Positions 45,762 to 57,850 of a stretch of DNA of 64,000 bases are shown piece by piece. Below the pieces are notes generated by a model, which saw nothing but the letters and a program-made list of their open reading frames with translations, ran no database searches and was not told the origin of the DNA. How positions within the stretch are numbered: position 1 is the stretch's first letter; each line of letters starts with the position of its first letter. The position numbers were made by a program, and so were the translations under genes. Source of the stretch: Zea mays (Eukaryota; Streptophyta; Magnoliopsida; Poales; Poaceae); NCBI RefSeq assembly GCF_902167145.1, contig NC_050098.1, forward strand, positions 112,692,207-112,756,206, written 5' to 3'.

Positions 45762-48690
45762 GTAGCCCCCGAGCCTCGAAGGGAGTGTAGGTACTCGCTT
45801 GGAGGTTTCGCCGGATTTTTTGCAAGGGGACCAGCCTTTCTCGGTTATATTTTGTTCCGATGGGTGTAGCCCCCGAGGCCTCGAAGGAGTGGTTTGACTC
45901 CTCTGAGGTCTTAATTCTTTTTGTGATGCCTCGGTTGGCCTTGTTGTTCCCTCATGCGGCCTGGCCGCAGCCCGGGTGCATGGTCAGGCTCCAAGTTTTC
46001 AAGCTGTTTTGTCGACGTGGTCGACAATTTGGCCGTAGCCTGGTGCGAGAGCAGCCTCCGAGCCTCTGCACGGAGCGAGAGGACAATCGAGGGCTGTCTT
46101 GGCTTTTTATTGTACGCCCCTTCATCGCCTTTCCGCAAGGAGGGGGGAACGCGCCATGTTACCCTTGGTGGGCGCCGAACATGGTGTTTCCAGTGAGTTG
46201 CTATCGGGTGATCCGAGTGGACACCTGAGCCTCGTTCAATAAGGGTCGGCTAGTGGCCCAGAGGCGCGCTCCAAAAGTACCTGCAAGTGATTTGCTGGAC
46301 CCAGACCCATTTGATAGGGTCCGAGGGCTCGGTGCCTCCCTCCGGTGGGATTCCATTACAAATCGTTCCCGCTGGTCTCAGAAATGTCCTAGGGTACCTC
46401 GGGAGCATAGCCCGAGCCTCGGCCATGTAACGGACGTACCCAGGGTCATCCCTACCTCTGCATGCTCTGGGCGGTTGTCGAACCCTTCCGAGGGGCCAGC
46501 CTTCAATCCCCTGATCAGTAAAGGGCTCAGAGCCTGAGTGCTCTGGGGCGGTTGCCAAACCCCACAGGGCGCAACCTTCGAACCCCTGATCATTAGGAGG
46601 GCTCGGGGCCCGTTTCCTTCGCTGAGAAGGATCCTTTCGAAATATCCCTTTTCTCGATCCCTGTGGCAAGAGAGAGAGAGAGGGAAAAGGAAGATAGGAT
46701 ATAAATTTAAACAATGTGGCGCACCTTTTTGAGGCGGTCATCATGACGGAGACGAAACGGCGCCCGCTTCGCCTGCCAGAGGTGTCGCGTGCCCTACCAG
46801 GGAGTTAATGCGATGTGACGGGCGATTCGTGGGGCATCTGTTGCGCGTGCGCGAGTCATTCGAGGAACAGAACACGGGTGCGTCGTCTTTATGATGTGGG
46901 AGAGGGCTCTGAGGCTCTCCTGCTGCTTCAGGGGAGGATGCGAGCCTGGAGGTGGGACCAGGGACTGGTTGGTGGTTGGACCGCTGCCTCCGTCCGTCCG
47001 TTGCTGCAATTACTGCCGGCCCGCCTTTGGTCATATCAACTGTCGTGCCTATCCCCACGGCTGACTGACCCGTGATCGTCGCACTTAATTGGCACTGTTG
47101 GGTCACGCACGGGGCTGCCTCGAGTCGCTGCACTGGTTCTGCAGTCGAGAAGACACGGCATTGGCGCAAGTGGCGGTGTGGTTTCTTTGCATGTAATAAC
47201 CGGTGCGCCGGTTACATGACATGTGGGCCCGGGCCTCCATGCCGGACCGCCGGATGTGACGAAGCTAAAAGGGTGCACAACCGTGGTGCGGTTGTATGCT
47301 TCTTGCGTGGTGGTCCGCCCTTTCGACCGCTGGTTTCGGTGAGGATGAGAGAGTGCTTACCCGCGGGGTAGTTGCATGCTTCGTGTGCGGCGGTTCGCCT
47401 CCTCGCGTTTTGGGTCAGTTTGTATGACATGTGGGACCTAGCCCCTGTGTTGTAGGGTGGAAAACCTGGAGCGCGTCGGGGGGGGGGGGGGGGACTTTGC
47501 CCGTGATGCTTTGGGGCGCGAGTGGGGAGATCCGCCTTTAAAAAGGGATCAATCCCCAGGCAGTAGCCATGCCTTCGCACTCCTCGCATTCATCGTGTCT
47601 TTCCACCTTCCGAGCCCCCAGATGGGGTGCACCTGTGTTGCCTTCTTCTTGCTGCTGTTGGAGGAGCGCAACCTCGTGGGGGTTGGCACTCTTCAGTCAT
47701 CGCTCGACTTCAAGGAATTTCATCATGCAGCTCGGCTGCAGTCCCCCGCCGGCGGTCACCCAGGATGATGACCGTCAGCCTTGTGGTGGGGAAGAGCGAG
47801 CCGGGTCGTGGCCTCTCCCTTGCACTCAGCTTCAAGGATGTTCATCATCCATGCTGGGGAGGAGGGCGAGCCGAGTTGGGGCCCTGCCTTCCGCATGGGC
47901 TGGCGACCCGCTTCTTCCTCCAGCATTCGGGGGAAAAGGGTGTTCACCAGCCTTATGGAGGAGGCAAACTGCCACCTGCTGCCCGGTCGGAGTGTGGCTG
48001 TCCGTCCACCGCACGGGCGACGGTCACACCGTACGCAGGTCGGTCACGTCCACGGCCCTTCCTGCGCCGCTGGCCGCACCAGGGGGTCGCACAACATGTC
48101 GTACGCCGCGAGGGCGGTGTTCGTGTTCTTGGATAGTCTCGTCCTCGCTCCTGTGGCGAGGACAGGAGTGAGGACCTGCCGGTGCGCACTGGGTGGCCGC
48201 CATTCGCCGGTGTGGTGTTGGCGCGTAGGTGGCCGCTTTCGTCGGTGCTGAGGTGGTGGTTGCCATAGGTGAGGCTTCCCCCTGCAGAAGCGGTTGCCTC
48301 CACCGACGAGACCGTCAGTGCCACCTGCGGCCGGACCTCTGGCTCTTTGGCTTTAATGGCTGGTTCTCATCCCTCATAGGGGGACGTGGGCGAGGGCCTT
48401 TTCACAGTAGCGTTTGCCCTGAGGCAATCACTGCTGCTGTCTAGCCGCCCGAGGCGGAGGTCGTTGTCGCTGCTGGTGTAGTGGTCGATGGCGAGCCGCT
48501 TGGAGTTTGTTATCTCGCAGCCCCTCTGGTGTGGAGGTAGTTCATTCCTGCGGGAATGGAGCTGGAGTCCCGTTTGTAATGGTATTTGCCTGAGAGCAAA
48601 ATGTAACTGCTTCAAGTACTAAGACATCTGCCACAGGTCGGGAAAACCGCCGAGGGCGCTGCCGACATCTAAGTCTAGATACCATAGTTA
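45762..48690 (-). other. long non-coding region of element 3
   Basis: Next to the LTR lie two reversed stem-loop/CTCGGGGGCTAC modules (45762-45806 and 45866-45915), matching those of element 1. The rest is GC-rich DNA with short direct repeats (46470-46610), an ATATAAAT near 46700 in the position of the antisense promoter, and a run of 16 G at 47478-47493. Compared with element 1, exons 1-3 of the antisense gene are gone. Several frames stay open because of base composition, but none resembles a known protein. Confidence 0.6.
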
Positions 48691-48696
48691 CCCTAA

Positions 48697-49865
48697 GTAT
48701 GTGTGTTTGTTCTTTGTGGCTGCTGAGGCCTGAACATTTGGGTATTTGAGTATAAAGCCGTGCTTCTTTCCTCTTATTTCGAGCATTAGGACTTGTTCGT
48801 CGGTAGCAGAATCACTTATCCGAGCGTGAGCTACCTTTCGCGGAAGGTGATGAGTGAGGTATCCATATCCCGGAGGCGTAGGAGTCCCTCGGCTCGGTCG
48901 GCCTTGCCGTTCAAGGTCTCTCTCGCTCGTCTTTAGGATTCCGTTATCGACGCAGTCGAAAGGCACGCCCAAGCTATCGCCTTACAGCAGCGTGCCCGGG
49001 CCACAAGTATGTTTTGTCTGCTTTGTGATTTTTTTTGTCTCCATTCTTCTCCTCGTGTCTGAAGAATATTGTCCGACTGTCTTCAGGGTTCGAGACGGCT
49101 CTAAACGAGTCCGTCAAGAACTGCAAGGCGCTTGCCTAGGTGGCTGAGCAGAAGGAGGCCAAGCACATGGCCATGTCCGAGGCTATCTCGGCCTTTTGCC
49201 GGGCCTTTGGCCTCGACGACGTCCCCTCGGGTAGCTCCCCCTAGAGTCACTTGCGGGCCTTGGGCGGCCATGTGCGCAGCAGACTCCGCGGGGCACTGCA
49301 CCACGGCGTTAGGCGGGCCTTCGCTGTCCTCACTTCCCACTACGACATGGATCTGGAGCGGGTCAGCGAGGGGTACTGCTTACCCAACGAAGAGGAGGCC
49401 GCCTTAGCCGAGGTCCAGAGGCTTGACGCGGCTGTCGAGGGCCCAAGCGCGGCGCTGGCTTCCTCCTTTGAGGTGGAGATCCTTCCGCCCGTGTCGCCGT
49501 CTGAGGCCAGGCCAGATTCTACCGAGGGTGGAAATGACGACGAGGGTGCTGCTCCTCCCCCTGCCGATGCCTAAGCCTGTAGGAACAGTTTGTTTTAAGT
49601 ATGCGTATGTTTCTTGCGACCGCTGAGACCTAAACATTTTTAGCGTCAGAGTATAAAGCTGTGTTTTCTTTTCTCTTGTTTTGTGTGTTAGGACTTGTTC
49701 GTCGGTAGCAGAATCACTTATCCGAGCGCGAATTACTTTTCGCGGAAGGTGATGAGTGAGGTATCCATATCCCGGAGGCGTAGGAGTCCCTCGGCTCGGT
49801 TGGCCTTGCCGTTTAAGGTTCCTCTCGTCGTTTTTAGGATTCCGTTATCGATATAGTCGAAAAGC
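48697..49865. repeat. ~266-bp direct duplication flanking the antisense remnant
   Basis: 48697-48962 and 49599-49865 are copies (shared 'ggacttgttcgtcggtagca', 'gaggtatccatatcccgg', 'ggattccgttatcga') in the same orientation, about 902 bp apart. The antisense exon remnant lies between them. Differences are frequent, so the duplication is not recent. Confidence 0.8.
49065..49574 (+). pseudogene. C-terminal remnant of the antisense gene in element 3
   Basis: On the plus strand (antisense to element 3) an acceptor-like 'ttcag' precedes F-E-T-A-L-N-E-S-V. UAGs lie at 49137-49139 and 49242-49244. The frame then gives 'GALHHGVRRAFAVLTSHYDM' and 'YCLPNEEEAALAEVQRLDAA' before stopping at 49574. It is clearly homologous to exon 5 of the element 1 gene (1974-1484). 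Exons 1 to 4, including the Transposase_28-like domain, are not found in the element. Confidence 0.8.
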
Positions 49866-50042
49866 ACGAAAGTCGTTTTGGTAGAAAACTTTTCCGAGGA
49901 AAATTTTGATGCAGGGGGGTTCCCCCCTTCTAGCCCCCGAGGGAGGGTCAGGCTTTGCCGAGGCAAGGCTGATCCTTCCTTGATGGTTAGACTTTATTTA
50001 TACATGTAAAGAAAGCGAGATACATGAACGACTTGAAACACT
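49866..50042 (-). other. post-pol stem-loop/G-rich module of element 3
   Basis: On the minus strand an imperfect stem (aaggaaggatcag ... ctgaccctcc) runs into CTCGGGGGCTA, the same as 1064-1113 of element 1. No coding sequence is present. Confidence 0.5.
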
Positions 50043-51965
50043 TTAAGGGTAAAAGCGACGTAGTTGTTCGATGTTCCAAGTGTTGCTGTAGACCTCGCCT
50101 TGATCGTTGGCCAGCTTGTATGTCCCAGGCTTCAAAAGTTTGGCGATGATGAACGGCCCTTCCCAGGGAGGAGTGAGCTTGTGGCGCCCTCGGGCGTCTT
50201 GTCGTAGCCGAAGCACCAAATCTCCCACTTGGAAGCCTCGAGGCCAAATCATTCGGGCGTGGTAGCGTCGCAGAGACTGCTGGTTTCACGCCGAGTGCAG
50301 TAAGGCTACGTCCTGAGCCTCTTCCAGCTGGTCCAATGAATCCTCTCGGCTGGTCTGGTTGTTTTGGTCATCGTAGACCTTTGTCCTCGGGGAACCGTAT
50401 TCCAAGTCCGTGGGTAAGATGGCCTCGGCCCCATAGACTAGGAAAAAATGCGAGAAGCCCGTGGCCCGGCTCGGCGTTATCCTCAGACTCCAAACCACTG
50501 AGGGTAGTTCTTTTATCCACCGCTTGCCAAACTTGTTGAGGTCATTGTAGATCCTTGGTTTTAGTCCCTGCAAAATCATTCCATTGGTGCGCTCCACCTG
50601 CCCATTTGTCATTGGGTGAGCTACGACGGCCCAGTCCACACGGATGTGGTGGCCTTCGCAGAAGTCCAGGAACTTCTTCCCAGTGAACTGTGTGCCATTG
50701 TCGGTGATGATGGAGTTTGGGACCCCAAAGCGATGGATGATATTTGTAAAGAACGCCACCGCCTGCTCGGACCCGATGCTGGTTAAGGGTCGGAATTCGA
50801 TCCACTTGGAGAATTTGTCGATGGCGATCAGCAGGTGCGTGAAGCCCCCGGGTGCCTTCTGCAAGGGACCAACGAGGTCCAGACCCCATACGGCAAACGA
50901 CCAAGTGATAGGTATTGTCTGTAGGGCCTGAGCGGGTAGGTGCATTTGTCTCATGTAGAATTGACACCCTCCGCAGGAGCGCACAATCCTAGTGGCGTCG
51001 GCCACCGCGGTCGGCCAGTAGAACCCTTGTCGGAAAGCGTTACCTACGAGGGCTCGAGGTGCTGCATGGTGACCGCAAGCCCCCAAGTGTATTTCCTGTA
51101 ACAACTCTTGTCCTTGGGCGACGGATATGCATCGTTGGAGAATGCCTAAGGGGCTGCGGTGGTATAACTCTTTTTCATCACCCAGTAAAACGAATGACTT
51201 GGCGCGTCGAGCCATTTGCCGAGCTTCGGCCTTGTCGAGGAGCAGCTCTCCTCGGAGGAGATATTCCAGGTACGAGGTCTGCCAGTTTAGGTTTGGCGTA
51301 ACCCTATGCCGCTCTCTCTCGACGCGCAGGGCCTCACCCTCGGCGGCCGAGGTCTCCTCGGGTTCGGGCGCGTCGTCGAGTTTGACGGATGGTTGATATA
51401 TGTCCCTGGAGAAGACGTTCGGGGGAACCGTCGTTTGTCTCGAGGCTATTTTAGCAAGCTCATCCGCAGTCTTGTTGTACCGTCGAGCAACATGGTTGAG
51501 TTCCAGCCCATAGAACTTATCTTCCAAGCGCCGAACTTCGTCGCAGTAGGCCTCCATCTTCCGTTCGCGGCAGTGAGAGTTCTTCATGACTTGGTCAATA
51601 ACAAGCTGCGAGTCGCCACGAGCGTCGAGGCGCCGAACCCCTAGCTCGACGGCGATGCGCAACCCATTAACCAAGGCCTCGTACTCGGCCACGTTGTTTG
51701 ACGCCGGAAAATGGAGGAGTATCACGTAGCGCACATGTTTCCCGAGGGGTGAGATGAAGAGCAGGCCAGCACCTGCTCCGGTTTTCATAAGCGACCCGTC
51801 GAAGTACATGGTCCAAAGTTCGGCCTGGATTGGAGCTGTCGGCAATTGGGTGTCGACCCATTCAGCCAGGAAGTCTGCCAAGACATGGGACTTTATGGCC
51901 TTCTGAGGAGCGAATGAAAGTGTTTCCCCCATGAGTTCCACTGCCCATTTTGCTATCCTACCCAA
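50043..51965 (-). pseudogene. element 3 second RNase H-like domain and integrase
   Basis: A 559-codon frame (51965-50286) begins M-G-R-I-A-K-W-A-V-E-L. It carries the RNase H-like motifs M-Y-F-D-G-S, A-E-Y-E-A-L, R-G-D-S-Q-L-V and T-A-D-E-L-A-K, then the integrase zinc end (H-x3-H ... C-G-G-C). The D,D-35-E core follows: W-G-L-D-L-V-G-P, I-T-D-N-G-T-Q-F-T and 'HPMTNGQVERTNGMILQGL'. After a frame change at about 50280 the C-terminal part (W-P-R-G-F-Q-V-G-D-L-V to L-R-R-F-Y-P) ends at 50043. This is the longest intact stretch of integrase in the window, with all three acidic residues present. Confidence 0.9.
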
Positions 51966-52081
51966 GGCCTCTCAGCACTGGATGATCTCTTCCAGGGGAA
52001 GGATGACACCACAGTCACCGGATGAGACTCAAAGTAGTATCGCAACTTTCGCCGTGTTAGAATTACCGCGTACAATAGCTT

Positions 52082-53248
52082 CTAGATTTGCGGGTAGCGG
52101 ATTTTGGTCTCGGATAGCACCTCGCTGATGAAGTAGACCGGCCTCTGGATGAGCAGTGCATGCCCTCCTTCTCGTCTCTCGGATACGACCGCGGCACTGA
52201 CCACCTGAGTGGTTGCGGCTACGTAAATCAAGAGGGCTTCTCCCGCAGCGGGGGGCACCAAGATGGGTGCATTAGTAAGAAGTGCCTTTAAGTTTCCGAG
52301 GGCTTCTTCGGCCTCGGGAGTCCAAGCGAAGCGCTCGGCCTTCCTTAAGAGGCGGTACAAGGGCAATCCTTTCTCGCCAAGGCGCGAGATGAAGCGGCTC
52401 AGAGCCGCAAGGCATCCCATGACCCTTTGTACTCCTTTTAAATCTTTGATGGGTCCCATGTAGGTGAAGGCCGTGATTTTCTCCGGGTTGGCCTCGATGC
52501 CTCGTTCGGAGACGATGAACCCTAGGAGCATGCCTTGGGGGACCCCGAAGACACACTTCCCGGGATTGAGTTTTATGCCCTTCGCTCTTAGACACCTGAA
52601 TGTTATCTCAAGGTCAGAGAGGAGGTCGGAGGCTTTCCTTATTTTTACAACGATGTCATCGACGTAAGCCTCAACCGTTCTGCCGATGTGTTCTTCGAAC
52701 ACATGGTTCATGCACCTTTGGTATGTTGCACCTGCATTCCTCAAGCCAAATGGCATAGTAGTATAACAATACATGCCAAAAGGTGTGATAAAAGAAGTCG
52801 TGAGCTGGACGGATTCTTTCATCTTGATTTGGTGATAGCCTGAATAGGCATCGAGGAAAGACAGGGTTCCGCACCCAGCAGTGGAGTCCACAATTTGATC
52901 GATGCGAGGCAGAGGGTAGGGAACCTTTGGACATGCTTTATTTAACCCAGTGTAGTCTACGCACATCCTCCATTTCCCACCTTTTTTCTTTACAAGCACA
53001 GGGTTAGCTAACCATTCTGGATGGAAAACCTCTCTGATGAACCCTGCAGCCATTAGCTTGTGGACCTCCTCGCCTATGGCCCCGCGCTTTTCTTCACCAA
53101 AACGGCGCAGGTGCTGCTTCACGGGTCGGGCACCGGCTCGGATGTCCAGTGAGTGCTCGGCGACATCCCTCGGTATGCCGGGCATGTCTGAGGGACTCCA
53201 CGCAAAAAAATTGGCATTTGCGCGGAGAAAGTCGACGAGCATTGCTTC
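52082..53248 (-). pseudogene. element 3 reverse transcriptase and first RNase H
   Basis: This follows the UAG at 53251-53249. It has 'MCVDYTGLNKACPKVPYPLP', 'LSFLDAYSGYHQIKM', P-F-G-L-R-N-A-G, the catalytic Y-V-D-D-I-V-V-K (about 52655) and F-G-V-P-Q-G-M-L-L-G-F-I-V. RNase H begins near 52240 and is cut by UAG at 52084-52082 directly after Y-P-Q-I, followed by K-L-L-Y-A-V. The stretch 52081-51966 continues the RNase H but shifts frame. Apart from the flanking stops the RT frame is open for about 387 codons. Confidence 0.9.
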
Positions 53249-53968
53249 CTATTTGGGGTCGAGCTCGGAGCCGATCCTGACTTTCTTGCCGGCATCGTTG
53301 CTGGGGTCGAGAGGGACGGACTTAACCGCCTCAGCTAGTTCGAAGTTGCCGGCATGCCGCTTCGCGTCGGGCGCCTCTTTGGAGAGGCAATCCAGGTCGG
53401 CGATGAGGGCTTCGGACTCGGCGAGGGCTTCGGCGTACTCCACACATTCCACGTCGCACTCGTAAGCGTGGCGGTATGTGGAACCGACGGTGATGGTTCC
53501 CCTGGGGCCTGGCATCTTGAGCTTGAGGTACGTGTAGTTGCGGACGGCCATAAACTTGGCGTAGCACGGTCTTCCCAGCACCACGTGATAGGTCCCTCGG
53601 AATCCGACCACCTCGAAAGTGAGGGTTTCCTTTCAGAAGTTGGAGGGAGTTTCAAAGCAGACAGGCAAATCAAGTTGCCCAAGGGGCAGGACGCGCTTGT
53701 CGGGGACAATCCCGTGGAAAGGTGCTGTGCCGGCCCGGATCGTGGACAGATCGACCCCCAAGAGCCCTAGGGTCTCGACGTAGATGATGTTAAGGCTGTT
53801 GCCTCCGTCCATGAGGACCTTGGTGAGCCTAGCGTTGCCGATGACGGGGTCGACGACAAGCGGGTACCTTCCTGGGCTCGGTACGCAGTCGGGGTGGTTG
53901 CCTTGGTCGAAGGTAATGGGTTTGTCGGACCAGTCTAGGTAGACTGACATTGCTACCTTCACCGAGCA
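53249..53968 (-). pseudogene. element 3 protease region
   Basis: Protease motif K-V-L-M-D-G-G-N-S-L-N lies near 53810. The frame reads 'FHGIVPDKRVLPLGQLDLPV', is stopped by UGA after E-T-P-S-N-F (53633-53635; element 1 has CGA there), and continues 'RGTYHVVLGRPCYAKFMAV'. It ends D-P-K-UAG (53251-53249), the position shared with elements 1 and 2. Family role: cleavage of the gag-pol polyprotein. Confidence 0.8.
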
Positions 53969-56470
53969 GACCTCCCCGCGCTCCTACTTGCGGTGTCGAG
54001 CCGAGGCATTCGCCACTTGTCCACCGTAGATCATGAAGCAGTTGTGGACCTCTGGGAACTCCTCTTCCTTGTCGCCCCCCTTCTTGTTGTTGCCTTGGTC
54101 CTTGCCACCTTCTACCGAGGGTCCTGCCTTATTGAAGTGACGCTGGAGCATGTCCCACTCTTTAAGGGTGTGCTTGACGGGACCCCTGTGATAGGGGCAC
54201 GACTCCTTGAGCAACTTGTCGAACATGTTGGCCCCTCCGGGAGGCTTCCGAGGATTCCTGTGCTCGGTAGCAGCGACGAGATCCGCATCAACGGCGTCGC
54301 GTTTTGCTTACGCCTTCTTCCTGGTCTTCTTCTTCGTGCCACACTGGACGGACACCTCGGGGGCGTCTTCCTTCTGTCTTCCCTGAGGCTGCTTGTCCTT
54401 CCGGAAGATGGCTTCAACCGCCTCCTTACCAGAGGCGAACTTGGTGGCTATGTCCAACAATTCGCTCGCCTTGGTGGGAGTCTTGCGTCCCAGTTTACTC
54501 ACAAGGTCCCGGCAAGTGGTGCTGGCGAGGAATGCCCCGATGACGTCCGAGTCGGTGATGTTGGGCAACTCGGTGCACTGCATGGAAAACCGCCGGATGT
54601 ACTCTCGCAGGGATTCCCCTGGCTGCTGGTGGTAGCTCCGGAGATCCCATGAGTTCCCAGGGCGCACGTACGTACCTTGGAAATTTCCAGCGAAGGCCTT
54701 GACTAGGTCGTCCCAGCCGAAGATCTGCGCAGGAGGTAGATGCTCCAGCCAGGCCCGGGCAGCGTCGAAGAGGAAAAGGGGGAGGTTGCGGATGATGAGG
54801 TTGTCGTCGTCCGTCCCTCCCAACTGGCACGCCAACCGGTAATCTGCGAGCCACAACACCGGCCTTGTCTCCCCTGAGTACTTGGTGATGGTAGTCGGGG
54901 CTCGGAACCGGGCCGGGAACGGCGCCCGTCGTATGGCCCGGCTGAAGACTCGCGGACCTGGTGGTTCGGGCGAGGGGCTCCGATCCTCCTCACTGTCGTA
55001 GCGTCCCCCGTGCCTAGGGTGGTAGCCTCGGCGCACCCTTTCCTCAAGGCGGGCTCGACGGTCGCGGCGGTGTTGTTCGCTGCCGAGGCGGTCCGGGGCT
55101 GCAGGCGTCCCGTCCCTTGTGCGCTCGGTGTGGACCGAGGCCTCCCGCATGCGTCGGGAGGACGTTGCGCGATGCTCCGAGGGGCACCCTCGCCTTCGGG
55201 AGGCAGAGCTCTCGGCTCGTTGGACGGCGGCATCTTCTAGGAGATCCTTGAGTTCGCCTTGGGTACGTCGCCCCTCGGTGGTGGATGGCTCCGGCATTGT
55301 TCGAAGTAGCATTCCCGCTGCAGCTAGGTTCTGGCCGGCCCCGCTGAAGGCCGGGGGCAGCCTTGCCCTGGCATCGCCAATGATACGGCGCTGGACGTCC
55401 CGGGCCCGATGACGCGCTCCTCCGGCGAGTGCTTGGCCTGCCCACTCCTGCTCGATGTTTTGTTGGAGCTGCACAAGTCGCCCCGTTTCTTCGTCGAGCT
55501 TGGCCTGCATCTCACGGAGTTGCTCGAGCTGTGTGCCCTGACCCCCCGCAGGGACTCGGACCAAAGCTAGCTCCTGCGGGATCTCAACGCGAGACGCAGG
55601 CATAGGGGCATCGTCATTTTCTGGCATGCCGAGGTGGTCGTCTTCGTCGTGATCCCCCTGATCGATGTGAAAACACTCGTGAGTTGGGTTGTAACCCTCG
55701 TCGTCGAGGCTGTGGCCATCGTCAGAGTAGCCGGAGAGGCAGTAGTCACATGCGGACATGAAGTCTCGCATGGCACTGGGATCACAGAGTCCGGAGAAAT
55801 CCCAAATGAAGTCGGGGTCGTCCTCTTCCTCGGAACCCACGGGTCTGGAGGTTGAGATGGCCGTCAGTCGGTCTCAAGTTGACCACATATGGTACCCCGA
55901 AAGGTCAGGATATGCCCTTGCGAAAGCGCTCACCGAAGCGGGGTCGCTTGGTGGATCGAAGCTGAATCTAAAGGGAACAGGATGAAAAACTGATGGTACC
56001 TCCTGGTCGATGGATGGTGATGAAGTCGCATCGGGGATGGAATGTGTCGTTATCTCAGGTGCGAGACTAATGTCCGACAAGTCCCTCGCAAGTCGCAAGG
56101 GTGCCGGCGTCATCAGTCCGCCCGGGGTTGGCATGTTGCTGGGAAGCGACACCCGTCGTTGTCTCAGGTGCGAGGACAACTTCGACATGTCCCCCGCAGG
56201 GGTGCCGGCGTCGTCGTCTCGCTCTGGTCCAACAGCCGACGAGGTGCCGCCTCTTGCTTGGCCACGGTTGCTCCGTCTTCTCCTCCTCTGGCGAGGAGGG
56301 TGGCGGGGCAAACCCAGATGTTCCTCTTTTGCCGCGGGGAGATGCCGTCGTCGAGTTCTCCTCCGTCGGGCGAGCCGACGACCGTCGTTGTTGTTGTGCT
56401 GCGAGGGGAGGAGTACCATGTCGTAGCTGCCGTCGCGGGACATGAACTCGAGACTCCCAAAGCGGAGCAC
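53969..56470 (-). pseudogene. element 3 gag
   Basis: One minus-strand frame from ATG 56470, with UGA at 55876-55874, continues to UAA 54310-54308 and on in the same frame to 53984. The N-terminal 200 residues are arginine- and proline-rich. Then come an acidic segment, 'LREMQAKLDEETGRLVQLQQ' coiled coil, and R-D-R-R-A-R-L-E. The capsid core reads 'RAWLEHLPPAQIFGWDDLVK', 'FAGNFQGTYVRPGNSWDL' and 'QQPGESLREYIRRFSMQC'. The C-terminal C-P-Y-H-R-G ... H-T-L-K-E-W is the nucleocapsid-like cluster also seen in element 2. It is long for gag (about 720 codons plus tail) and nearly open, with only point-mutation stops. Confidence 0.8.
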
Positions 56471-56551
56471 CGTCTCGGGTTGAAGAGGCTACTGAAGATT
56501 GTCCATCTGGAACTCAACGGGAAAGTATTTGTCAACACGCAGCAGGACCCC

Positions 56552-56567
56552 TACCTAGCGCGCCAAC
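56552..56567 (-). promoter_or_regulatory. primer-binding site of element 3
   Basis: Next to the 5' LTR, the minus strand reads GTTGGCGCGCTAGGTA, the same core as TGGCGCGCCAGGTA of the Grande-like element with one change. It is the expected site of tRNA priming for minus-strand DNA synthesis. Confidence 0.75.
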
Positions 56568-57850
56568 TGTCGGTGTTTCGAACCCGCGAGGACCCTCAAC
56601 CGACTAGTGAATTTGTCGTTGCGTGTCCCTGCCCAGATGTGTTGATGCAAGATGGAACACAAGAGGGAGGATGAGGCTTATATTATCTTGCACCGGGGTG
56701 CTCGTAGTAGGGGTTACAAGTGTCGCGAGAGAGAGAGAGGGAGAGGGTTCGGCCTTGAGGTGAGGTGTCTGAGTTAGCCTCCTCCGCGACTCTCCCACTC
56801 TGCCTGCCTCCTTTAGGAAGGCCCTGGACATCCCCTTTTACAGATACAAGGAGATGGTACGGCTGTACAATGGGGGTGTAGCTATGTGCTAACGTAGCCG
56901 GCGAAGAAGTACTTGAGCCCTGTAGAAGCGCAGCTAGCGTTGCGGCCCGGGGTCCTGCTGACGTTTCTTTGCTTTCGTAGAGAGTTGAGAACAACCGACG
57001 TCATGGACGCACGCAGGGAACCATCATTACCTGTTACCGGAGTAATCTAGATGGGACACCGGTCTTGTTCCTTCATAGCCTGAGGCAACTAGCTAGGGGT
57101 AGGGTAATGATGTATCCCCTGTGGTGTAGTCGGTCCGAGGCCGAGGTCGGGCGAGGCGGAGACTTCTCCTGAGGCCGAGGCTGAGGTCGGGCGAGGATGT
57201 GACTCCTCCCAAGGCCGAGGCTGAGGTCGGGCGAGACGGGGACCTTCCCCCGAGGCCGAGGCCTGAGGTCGGGCGAGGCGAAGACCTCCTCCGAGGCCGA
57301 GGTTGAGGCCGAGCCCTGGGGTCGGGCGAGGCGGAGTTCCCTGCTGTGCCCGAGGCTGAACTCGGGAGAGGCTGTGGCTTACTGTTGTTAGTCTTACCCT
57401 GGTGGTTGGCACAGTAGTCGGAACAGAGTGAATAGTGTTGTTTTCCTGTCAGAACGATCAGTAAAGGGGCGAAGTGACTGCAGTCTTTTCGACCTTGCCG
57501 ACTAAGGCGCGCGTGTCAGGATAAGGTGTCAGGCGATCCCCACATTAAATGTGCGTGTGATACAGTCGGTTGGTAAGGCGATTTGGCCGAGGTCGCCACA
57601 CGACAAAGTTTACCCGAGTTTTGCCTCGGGCGAGCCGGGGGTGCGCCCGTTGCCTGAGGAGGTCCTCGGGCGAGGTGTGAATCCGTCCGGGACTAATGTT
57701 CTTGCCCGAGGCTGGGCTCGGGCGAGACGAGATCGCGTCCCTGAGGCTTCAACTTTGAACCGCGCTTACCGGTCTTTACGGTCTGTTTTGAGGATGTTTT
57801 CCAGTCATGTTAAGGAGTATTGGGGGTACCCCTAATTATGGTACCCGACA
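56568..57850 (-). repeat. 5' LTR of element 3
   Basis: Plus-strand TGTCGGTGTTTCG to GGTACCCGACA, 1283 bp, same length as its partner. It contains a GAGGCCGAGGCTGAGGTCGGGCGAG-like repeat block at 57135-57330. Confidence 0.95.

Larger units (their letters stand above)
44479..57850 (-). mobile_element. Tat-lineage Gypsy element 3 (Huck/Flip-like), both LTRs
   Basis: A 13,372-bp minus-strand element with two 1283-bp LTRs and the target duplication AATAC at 44474-44478 and 57851-57855. From right to left it holds 5' LTR, primer site, gag, protease, RT, RNase H, integrase, a remnant of the antisense gene, spacer and stem-loop/G-rich modules, and 3' LTR. About 20 differences in the first 470 bp of the LTRs by eye (near 4 percent) make it younger than the gag-only element. 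All coding parts have stops or frameshifts, but it is the most complete element here. Confidence 0.95.

Noticed and set aside
47478..47493. Run of 16 G residues
   Set aside because: Could be a G-quadruplex or a sequencing-length uncertainty. Nothing around it gives a function.
47457..48251. Several overlapping open frames of 100-200 codons on both strands
   Set aside because: They arise from GC-rich, cysteine/serine-biased composition in the non-coding part of element 3. No two frames share conserved motifs and none matches the antisense gene.
53354..53770. Plus-strand frame of 138 codons opposite the protease region
   Set aside because: Shadow of the minus-strand protease frame.
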